Shown here: piece by piece, positions 13,499-18,652 of the stretch
How positions within the stretch are numbered: position 1 is the stretch's first letter
Layout of the letters: each line of letters begins with the position of its first letter
DNA from: Candidatus Caenarcanales bacterium
Lineage (GTDB): Bacteria > Cyanobacteriota > Vampirovibrionia > LMEP-6097
Length of the DNA: 18,652 nucleotides
NCBI GenBank assembly: GCA_021299565.1
Contig: JAJTHA010000103.1
Coordinates: 1 to 18,652 of the forward strand
Direction: 5' to 3'
Notes under the pieces: generated by a model
Told to the model about the DNA's origin: nothing
Database searches by the model: none
What the model saw: the letters and a program-made list of their open reading frames with translations, nothing else
Made by a program: the position numbers and the translations under genes

Positions 13499-15109
13499 GT
13501 GAGAGCAGTAGAAATATACGACACAACACTAAGAGACGGCGCACAAATGCGCGGTATATCTTTTAGCGTCAATGATAAATTACGCATTTTGGAAATTCTA
13601 GATGATTTAGGTCTTAGCTATGTCGAAGGTGGCTGGCCTGGGGCAAATCCAAAAGACGTAGATTTTTTTATAGAAGCAGCTAAACTAAAACTGCGCAACA
13701 CCAAATTAACAGCATTTGGCAGTACTCGCAAAGCTAACACCAAAGTAGTTGAAGACCCCATTCTGGCAGCTTTGTTACGCGCCAACACCGAAGTAGTATG
13801 CATAGTAGGCAAAAGCTCAGCCTGGCAAATCACAAACACGATGAAAGCCTCTCTTGAAGAGACTCTTGATATGCTAGAAGAAAGTATCAACTATCTAAAA
13901 GCGGAAGGACGTAAGGTTTTTGTGGATGCAGAGCATTTCTATGATGGCTTTATCGACAACCCTGATTTCTCACATAAATTCGTTACAACTGCAATTAAAG
14001 CAGGTGCAGATAGAATGGTACTTTGTGATACTAACGGCGGATCTTTACCAGAATATGTTTTTAATATCTCCAAAGAATTTGTCGACAAATACAACTCTCA
14101 GATTGGCTTTGGCATACACGCACACAATGATGGTGAACTAGCAGTAGCAAATAGCATAAGAGCAGTTAGAGCCGGTGTCATGCAAGTACAAGGCACTATC
14201 AACGGCTATGGTGAAAGATGTGGCAATGCAAATATCATTTCGGTAATCGCTAATCTTCAGCTCAAAGTCAGAGACCAAGAAATCATTTGCATCGCTCCTA
14301 GTAATTTAGCCAAATTAACCAACGTTGCCAAAAAAGTTGCCGAGATAGCCAACATGAATCTCAATCAGTCACAGCCTTTCGTGGGAGCAAGAGCATTTAC
14401 TCACAAAGGCGGACTTCACGCCAGCGCCATCGCCAAAGACAAAAGCAGCTACGAACACATTGATCCTAGTATTGTTGGCAACAAAACCAGAGTAGTTGTT
14501 TCAGATCAATCAGGATTGAGTAATATCATCGACTGGTTAAACAACAATAATTTTGTTTTTGATAATGAAGACAAGCAAAAACAAGCTGCAAGCAAAATAC
14601 TCACTGCTATAAAAGATCAGGAGCATCAAGGCTATAGCTACGAGAATGCAGGTGCAAGCTTAGAATTGCTAGTACGCAAAATACTTAATCAGTGTCCAAA
14701 ATATTTTGAACTAGTGGAAAACAATGTTCACATAGTTAACGGCGAACAAACTGAAGCTACTGTTAGGATCAAAATTGGCGAAGTAGAAAAACACAGTGTA
14801 AGTCTAGGAAACGGTCCAGCCAACGCCCTAGATAGCGCTCTAAGAAAAGCTCTTAGAGATCACTATCCGGAAATAGAAAATTTCAGCTTACAAGATTTTA
14901 AAGTAAGAATTCTTGATAGTCATTTGGGTTCAGGCGCTATCACAAAAGTTCAAGTTACTACGGGGACTAAAGACAAAAAATCGTGGGACACAATTGGGGT
15001 GAGCTCAAATATTATCAAAGCCAGCTGGGATGCAATTGTAGATAGCATAGTATTTGGGCTGATTTCGGAATCAGTACCTTGCACAAGTCTTGAAACTAGA
15101 ATAATTTAA
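13499..15109 (+). CDS. cimA: (R)-citramalate synthase
   Basis: CimA condenses pyruvate and acetyl-CoA to (R)-citramalate, a threonine-independent entry to isoleucine synthesis (and 2-oxobutanoate). The 536-residue protein has the DRE-TIM barrel motif YDTTLRDGAQ (7-16), the citramalate-type GGWPGANPKD (44-53) where 2-isopropylmalate synthases differ, HAHND (207-211) as metal ligands, and NGYGERCGNAN (235-245). A LeuA-type allosteric dimer domain fills about 390-536, so feedback control by isoleucine is plausible. The GTG at 13499 places the conserved VEIYDTTLRDG at the very N-terminus as in the family and follows an extended -10 box; there is no Shine-Dalgarno. The 94-aa gene starts 4 nt after its stop. 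Confidence 0.94.
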   Translation: MRAVEIYDTTLRDGAQMRGISFSVNDKLRILEILDDLGLSYVEGGWPGANPKDVDFFIEAAKLKLRNTKLTAFGSTRKANTKVVEDPILAALLRANTEVVCIVGKSSAWQITNTMKASLEETLDMLEESINYLKAEGRKVFVDAEHFYDGFIDNPDFSHKFVTTAIKAGADRMVLCDTNGGSLPEYVFNISKEFVDKYNSQIGFGIHAHNDGELAVANSIRAVRAGVMQVQGTINGYGERCGNANIISVIANLQLKVRDQEIICIAPSNLAKLTNVAKKVAEIANMNLNQSQPFVGARAFTHKGGLHASAIAKDKSSYEHIDPSIVGNKTRVVVSDQSGLSNIIDWLNNNNFVFDNEDKQKQAASKILTAIKDQEHQGYSYENAGASLELLVRKILNQCPKYFELVENNVHIVNGEQTEATVRIKIGEVEKHSVSLGNGPANALDSALRKALRDHYPEIENFSLQDFKVRILDSHLGSGAITKVQVTTGTKDKKSWDTIGVSSNIIKASWDAIVDSIVFGLISESVPCTSLETRII

Positions 15110-15113
15110 AACA

Positions 15114-15398
15114 ATGCTAAGTCAACAAGAGTATGCTGAACTAAATAATTTTCTCAATCGACTTCAGGGCAAAATAGTAAGAGTCGAGCTGAGCACAAGA
15201 TTAAATATAGGCTATAGAGTTTCTTACTCACTAAAGTTAGAAAAACAAGCAGATAGTTATAATTTCACTGGAAGCAGCGGCGATGTGTCTGTCTTCATGG
15301 ATCCCAATCAAGCAGAAGCTTTCAGCAGCGATAATACTTCTGTGACATTATTGTATGGAGACAATCTAATCACAGTTAGATATTCTAGGACTCGTTAA
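15114..15398 (+). CDS. Hypothetical protein, 94 aa
   Basis: I do not recognise this small protein. It is soluble, without signal or membrane segment. The pattern is an N-terminal helix (QQEYAELNNFLNRLQ), then beta-rich sequence (KIVRVEL, GYRVSYSLKL, TSVTLLYGDNLITVRYSR). A small beta-barrel fold is possible, but that is a guess from the strand pattern. It starts 4 nt after cimA and its stop overlaps the tatC start by 1 nt (TAATG), so it is surely translated in the same operon; this spacing is the main evidence that it is real. Confidence 0.75.
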   Translation: MLSQQEYAELNNFLNRLQGKIVRVELSTRLNIGYRVSYSLKLEKQADSYNFTGSSGDVSVFMDPNQAEAFSSDNTSVTLLYGDNLITVRYSRTR

Positions 15399-16186
15399 TG
15401 CCAGAACCAAAACTAGACAGAGAAGATCACCTAGAATCTAAAAATATTTTTTCTGGGTCAATTTGGTCTGGGATTAGCGAGCATTTAGATGAATTGAGAA
15501 ATCGAATTATTATAGGTGTGTCTTGTTTCCTGGTGGCGATGATTGTTGCGTTTTATTTTAGTCCACAACTTTTGAAATTACTACAAAGACTGGCTCCTAA
15601 CGGTTCAGAGTTTTTTCAATTGAAACCAGGGGAATTATTATTTGCTAGCCTACACATCTCTGTATATAGTGCTGTAGTTTTTTCTATGCCTTTATTTTTC
15701 AAACAATTAGAGTCATTCGTCAAACCAGGGCTAAAAGACAATGAATATAAACTTTTGAGTCCTATACTTAGTTTTTCACCTTATTTATTTTGGCTTGGAA
15801 TTGTTTTTGCTTATTTCATGGTTGCTCCACCTGTGATAAATTTTTTGTGGGGATTCAATCAGGATTTAATTGCTAATAGTTTTAGTATTCAAGAATTTGT
15901 AAATTTGGTAATTTCACTGCTTACAATTACTGGCATTAGCTTTCAGTTGCCTGTTCTGGTTTTGAGCTTAGGCTTTTGCAAAATCGTAACTAGTAAAGAT
16001 TTAATCAAGATTTGGAGATATGTTGTGATTGGAGCCTTTGTAATTGCAGCAATTATTACTCCAACGCCTGATCCATTGACTATGAGTATTCTTGCTGCGG
16101 CTATTTTAATTTTGTATTTTGCTTCGATTGTAGTTTTAAATTTTTTATGTCATCCTGAGCGTAGCGAAGGATCTCTCGCCGAATGA
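15398..16186 (+). CDS. tatC: Twin-arginine translocase subunit TatC, C-terminus repeat-derived
   Basis: TatC is the six-helix membrane receptor that recognises twin-arginine signal peptides of folded exported proteins. The 262-residue product has SEHLDELRNR (27-36), FFQLKPGELLFASL (72-85), FVKPGLKDNE (107-116), FAYFMVAPPVINF (137-149), a WRYVVIGAFVIAAIITPTPD split over 206-225, and DPLTMS before the last helix. The KPGEL form of the motif is like the cyanobacterial TatC I remember. The last 12 residues (CHPERSEGSLAE, 251-262) are encoded by the palindromic repeat starting at 16149, so the native tail after TM6 has been replaced or extended. The ATG overlaps the preceding stop by 1 nt. tatA is not in the window. 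Confidence 0.93.
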   Translation: MPEPKLDREDHLESKNIFSGSIWSGISEHLDELRNRIIIGVSCFLVAMIVAFYFSPQLLKLLQRLAPNGSEFFQLKPGELLFASLHISVYSAVVFSMPLFFKQLESFVKPGLKDNEYKLLSPILSFSPYLFWLGIVFAYFMVAPPVINFLWGFNQDLIANSFSIQEFVNLVISLLTITGISFQLPVLVLSLGFCKIVTSKDLIKIWRYVVIGAFVIAAIITPTPDPLTMSILAAAILILYFASIVVLNFLCHPERSEGSLAE

Positions 16187-16213
16187 GATTCTTCGCCTTC
16201 GGCTCAGAATGAC
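16149..16213. repeat. Palindromic repeat overlapping the tatC 3' end
   Basis: A 65-bp element with ends GTCATCCTGAGC and GCTCAGAATGAC. The inner part has GCGAAGGATCTC and GAGATTCTTCGC arms. The inverted symmetry extends into the flanks (TTTATGTC before, GACATAAA after). It encodes the last 12 TatC residues and the stop codon and could also protect the mRNA 3' end. It has the same type as the copy inside nagZ. Confidence 0.85.
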
Positions 16214-16225
16214 GACATAAATCTA

Positions 16226-16348
16226 GAGCGCTCTTCAAAAGCTCCAAGAGCAAGGCTTGCGAAGTCCGAGCATACCGGAATTGACTTTCCGTCAATGAGG
16301 ATTGCGAGGACGAGCGTAACGCAGCTATTGGGGCTTTTGGAAGCGCTC
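16226..16348. repeat. ~120-nt imperfect hairpin element between tatC and the TPR gene
   Basis: Arms GAGCGCTCTTCAAAAGCTCC (from 16226) and GGGGCTTTTGGAAGCGCTC (ending 16348) pair along about 21 positions with one bulge and a few G-U pairs. Inside are a small hairpin, ATTGAC-TTTCC-GTCAAT, and two imperfect direct repeats, TTGCGAAGTCCGAGCATA (16257-16274) and TTGCGAGGACGAGCGTA (about 16303-16319). It is GC-richer than its surroundings. It is unlike the GTCAT-type repeats. It may be a mobile miniature element or a structured RNA; the sequence alone does not decide. No frame in it looks like a gene. Confidence 0.6.
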
Positions 16349-16351
16349 AAT

Positions 16352-16360
16352 TGCTATACT
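16352..16360 (+). promoter_or_regulatory. Predicted extended -10 box of the TPR gene (leaderless)
   Basis: TG-C-TATACT; the hexamer ends 8 nt before the ATG at 16369, so the leader would be about 1-2 nt. It lies right after the hairpin element at 16226-16348, whose right arm occupies the -35 position. Confidence 0.55.
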
Positions 16361-16368
16361 AATAACTG

Positions 16369-17208
16369 ATGAACCCCAAGACCGAAAGATTTTTTGTCAT
16401 GTTTATAGTTGCACTAATAGTATTTGCAACGATTTCTACTTACAACATCTTTACTTTCAAAAATAAACAAATCAAAGCTGCTCGTCAGTACATGCGAGAA
16501 TTCAAAACCGCAAAAGCAATTGAAATTCTCAACAACCTCAAAACCAAATACAAAGATAAAGACAGAGATTTGGACTCGCTTTATTTTTATGCTCTAGTCA
16601 GAGCCAAAAAATTTGATCTAGCTGAAAGACAACTCAAACAGATTGATTATGTATCCAATAATTTCAAAGATAGTTTTATAGAAATTATTGATATCCTCAA
16701 CACTTACTACAAAACCAATCTAATGACTGAATTTATCCGCAAATGCAAAAACATGAATTTGTCAGAAGACTTTTTTATCAAATTATCCAAAAGCTCACAC
16801 TCATTTGATGCTGAGATGAAAATATTAATTCAAGGATTAGAATATTTGAGAAATTATTCCACTGATAAAAAATCTCCTCCAAAAAAACTAATGGAGTATA
16901 TTTTTGATAGATATATCGAAATGTCCAAAATTCTCATGGGGCGCAAAGATTTTGTCTCTGCAACAAATCGCATGGCAAAACTCAAAGACCTTAAGGTAAT
17001 GGAAGACGATAAAGACAAACAAGAATTCTACATAGTGCTTGGTGAGATATACGAAAAGTCCAAAAACCCCCAACAAGCCAAAGAAAACTATGAACTAGCT
17101 AAAGCTGCGGGCAGCAAAAAAGCTGAGGATTTGATAGCAGCTTTAGAGAAAAAACCTCTACCAGTAGCAGCCAAATCAGCAGAAACACCTAGCGACAACC
17201 CTCAATAA
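16369..17208 (+). CDS. Membrane-anchored TPR-like protein
   Basis: A 279-residue protein with one N-terminal membrane anchor (about 8-29, FFVMFIVALIVFATISTYNI) followed by a helical, Lys-rich domain. Helical pairs of tetratricopeptide type are visible at about 40-60 (YMREFKTAKAIEILNNLK), 70-92 (LYFYALVRAKKFDLAERQLK) and 219-246 (EFYIVLGEIYEKSKNPQQAK, then ENYELAKAAG). The last ~20 residues are a Pro/Ala-rich tail. TPR proteins of this shape usually act as scaffolds at the membrane; no partner can be named. Orientation would put the TPR part outside the cytoplasm if the anchor acts as an uncleaved signal, or inside if not. It has its own promoter and no terminator before the next gene. Confidence 0.8.
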   Translation: MNPKTERFFVMFIVALIVFATISTYNIFTFKNKQIKAARQYMREFKTAKAIEILNNLKTKYKDKDRDLDSLYFYALVRAKKFDLAERQLKQIDYVSNNFKDSFIEIIDILNTYYKTNLMTEFIRKCKNMNLSEDFFIKLSKSSHSFDAEMKILIQGLEYLRNYSTDKKSPPKKLMEYIFDRYIEMSKILMGRKDFVSATNRMAKLKDLKVMEDDKDKQEFYIVLGEIYEKSKNPQQAKENYELAKAAGSKKAEDLIAALEKKPLPVAAKSAETPSDNPQ

Positions 17209-17234
17209 TTCATCCACCAAATCCGTCAATACGC

Positions 17235-17240
17235 TATAAT
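17235..17240 (+). promoter_or_regulatory. Possible -10 box of the 341-aa gene
   Basis: A perfect TATAAT, 29 nt before the ATG at 17270, with no recognisable -35. If used, the leader would be about 22 nt; no Shine-Dalgarno lies in it. The gene may also be read through from the TPR gene. Confidence 0.4.
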
Positions 17241-17269
17241 ATTATTAAGACAATATTAAAAGCTTCAGC

Positions 17270-18295
17270 ATGGATTTAGCCCTACCGATTAACAATATCA
17301 ATCATCATAGCTTTGGCCAGCCAATACAAAATACTGCTGCAAAAGTAGAAATTTCAGAAAAACCTGAAGATCCTAATACAAATTTATTGCATCGAGAGTC
17401 CCCAACTAAAACTGAACTTTTAAACCCTAGCGAAAAAAAATCCAATCCCAGCAACTTCAGAAGAAATTTTACAAGAGGAGTAACTCTATTTGGATCAGGC
17501 TCTGCACTCGTTGCTTTTTTGAGTAATTTGGTCTTGGGTGACAAATCTGCATTTGGCAAAGCAATTAACTACATCAGCGAAAAAGCAGCTGCACTTACAT
17601 TTGGGTCTTACGGGGTGATTGCTGCAATTGATGCTTATAACAGAAAAGACATCAAGCAAGTAATCCCGCAAGTACTAGCCGTACTAACCCCGACTATTCT
17701 CACTCGTGATTATACAAACCTTACTCTTAATCGAGGAGTTGATATTGGTTGGTCAAACGTTGCGGCTGAAGCAGAAAAAGTTGCGGGCAAAAAACAATAT
17801 CAAAGTTTTGATGATAGTATTCAAACTCTAAAATCCGGTCTAAAACAAGTTTTCAAAGATCTTCGCAACAACCCAATACAAGCTCTCACTGATTTCAAAG
17901 GCGGAAGCGCTGGCATGTTATGGGGTATGCTAACTTCAACAGCACCGATAGTATTTCATTTGACAGGCATGAGAAGATTTTCTACTTTGCTTAGACAAGC
18001 TGGAGGCTTAATTGCAGAAGGAGGCAAGCTAACAATAGACAACCTCAAAAAAGGACGCTATCTCTATTGGGCATCAGGAGTACTTTTATCAGGCTCTTCT
18101 ATCACCAATTTATTAAGTGCATTTTTACCAAAATCACTCAGACGCCCTTTAGAGAATCTAACTTGGGTTTTGAATATGATTGGTAAAAACGCTCAAGTAG
18201 AAGCCTTTAATAGAGGAGAGCTTACTTACGAAAAAGAAAAACCTTATCAACTAAACCGCATTCCTCAAAAGGTTTTTGAAGCTTTGTTTGCCTAA
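17270..18295 (+). CDS. Hypothetical membrane protein, 341 aa
   Basis: I do not recognise the family. The first ~62 residues are polar, Pro/Asn-rich and probably disordered. After a basic stretch (NFRRNFTRG) come hydrophobic segments at about 71-90 (VTLFGSGSALVAFLSNLVLG), 107-121, 131-144, 214-232 (AGMLWGMLTSTAPIVFHLTG) and 265-286 (LYWASGVLLSGSSITNLLSA). Between them is a charged, helical region (about 165-210). The last ~50 residues are basic and polar. The long disordered N-terminus before several membrane segments argues against a Sec signal and for an integral membrane protein with a cytoplasmic tail. Its stop overlaps that of the convergent accC by 4 nt. I suspect a lineage-specific family. 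Confidence 0.75.
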   Translation: MDLALPINNINHHSFGQPIQNTAAKVEISEKPEDPNTNLLHRESPTKTELLNPSEKKSNPSNFRRNFTRGVTLFGSGSALVAFLSNLVLGDKSAFGKAINYISEKAAALTFGSYGVIAAIDAYNRKDIKQVIPQVLAVLTPTILTRDYTNLTLNRGVDIGWSNVAAEAEKVAGKKQYQSFDDSIQTLKSGLKQVFKDLRNNPIQALTDFKGGSAGMLWGMLTSTAPIVFHLTGMRRFSTLLRQAGGLIAEGGKLTIDNLKKGRYLYWASGVLLSGSSITNLLSAFLPKSLRRPLENLTWVLNMIGKNAQVEAFNRGELTYEKEKPYQLNRIPQKVFEALFA

Positions 18296-18652
18296 CCAAA
18301 ATCCTTCTCAATAAAATCAGTACAAAAAGTACCCGCCTGAAAGACTTTGTTGTCCATAACCTTACGATGAAAAGGGATAGTCGACTTGATGCCAGTAATA
18401 GTAAATTCATCCAAGCATCTATTCATACGACGAATGGCTTGCTCACGAGTTCTACCCCAAACTATAAGTTTTGCCATCAATGAATCATAATTTGGTGGAA
18501 TGAAATAATCCGTGTAACAATGAGTATCAACTCTCACGCCTAGTCCACCAGGAGGCATGAAACCTGTTATATGACCAGGTCCTGGCATGAAATTTTTCTC
18601 CGGATCTTCAGCGTTGATACGACATTCAATAGCACAACCTCTAAGCTTGATA
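18292..18652 (-). CDS. accC: Biotin carboxylase, C-terminal part (5' end outside window)
   Basis: AccC is the biotin carboxylase subunit of acetyl-CoA carboxylase, which carboxylates biotin on the carrier AccB using ATP and bicarbonate in the first step of fatty-acid synthesis. Only the last 119 residues are visible; the frame is open to the window edge. They contain ECRINAEDPEKNFMPGPG, GGLGVRVDTHCY, the PPNYDSLMAKLIVWG segment and TREQAIRRMNRCLDEF, then STIPFHRKVMD; this is the typical ATP-grasp C-terminal lid domain. The ending just after FIEKDFG is normal for a stand-alone AccC rather than a fused pyruvate carboxylase. It converges on the 341-aa gene, with the two stop codons sharing CTAA at 18292-18295 and no terminator between. 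Confidence 0.93.
   Translation of the reverse strand, partial: IKLRGCAIECRINAEDPEKNFMPGPGHITGFMPPGGLGVRVDTHCYTDYFIPPNYDSLMAKLIVWGRTREQAIRRMNRCLDEFTITGIKSTIPFHRKVMDNKVFQAGTFCTDFIEKDFG

Noticed and set aside
16101..16295. 64-residue minus-strand frame over the tatC end and the repeats
   Set aside because: It is made of repeat sequence and the reverse of tatC; composition and position show a shadow frame.
5097..16348. Scattered GTCAT-type repeats as a CRISPR array
   Set aside because: The copies are kilobases apart, vary in length and have no regular spacers or cas genes.

Overview
The window is an AT-rich stretch of bacterial chromosome, densely packed with housekeeping genes. Several genes look most like cyanobacterial versions. 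YidC carries the large insert between TM2 and TM3 that I recall from cyanobacterial YidC, the orphan OmpR-type regulator resembles RpaA, and TatC has a KPGEL-type motif. No photosynthesis gene is present, and a futalosine-pathway menaquinone gene (mqnA) is. My best guess is a non-photosynthetic relative of Cyanobacteria (Vampirovibrionia/'Melainabacteria'); this is inference from remembered family features, not a tree.

Layout, left to right. (1) Positions 1-1850, minus strand: most of a 7TM-HD c-di-AMP phosphodiesterase (pgpH), cut by the window edge. (2) 1866-4854, plus strand: miaA (tRNA modification), gshB (glutathione synthesis) and yidC (membrane insertase), diverging from pgpH across only 15 bp. 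(3) 4880-8688, minus strand, transcribed nadE-mqnA-nagZ with overlapping ends: NAD synthesis, menaquinone synthesis and cell-wall recycling. (4) 8740-11806, plus strand: lysA (diaminopimelate/lysine), cdaA (c-di-AMP synthase) and an RpaA-like response regulator with its own promoter, closed by a strong terminator. (5) 11915-12724, minus strand: an unrecognised 269-aa protein. (6) 12849-13241, plus strand: a small secreted glycine-zipper protein with a perfect Shine-Dalgarno and its own terminator. (7) 13499-18295, plus strand: cimA (isoleucine precursor), an unrecognised 94-aa protein, tatC (Tat export), a membrane-anchored TPR-like protein and an unrecognised 341-aa membrane protein. (8) 18292 to the right edge, minus strand: the C-terminus of biotin carboxylase accC.

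The window holds both the synthase (cdaA) and a candidate hydrolase (pgpH) of c-di-AMP. No single new enzymatic system stands out. Two genome-level patterns do. First, eight of the ten genes that begin a transcription unit have a TAnaaT-like -10 box only 8-11 nt before the start codon, which predicts leaderless or nearly leaderless mRNAs; the two perfect AAGGAGG ribosome sites belong to a gene with an untranslated leader and to an operon-internal gene. Second, a family of short palindromic repeats (GTCATCCTGAG...CTCAGAATGAC type) is scattered here; one copy lies in frame inside nagZ and another forms the C-terminus of TatC, much like the Rickettsia palindromic elements found inside genes. A separate ~120-nt imperfect hairpin lies between tatC and the TPR gene.

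No tRNA, rRNA, CRISPR array or transposase gene was seen, and no gene-free stretch exceeds 300 bases.
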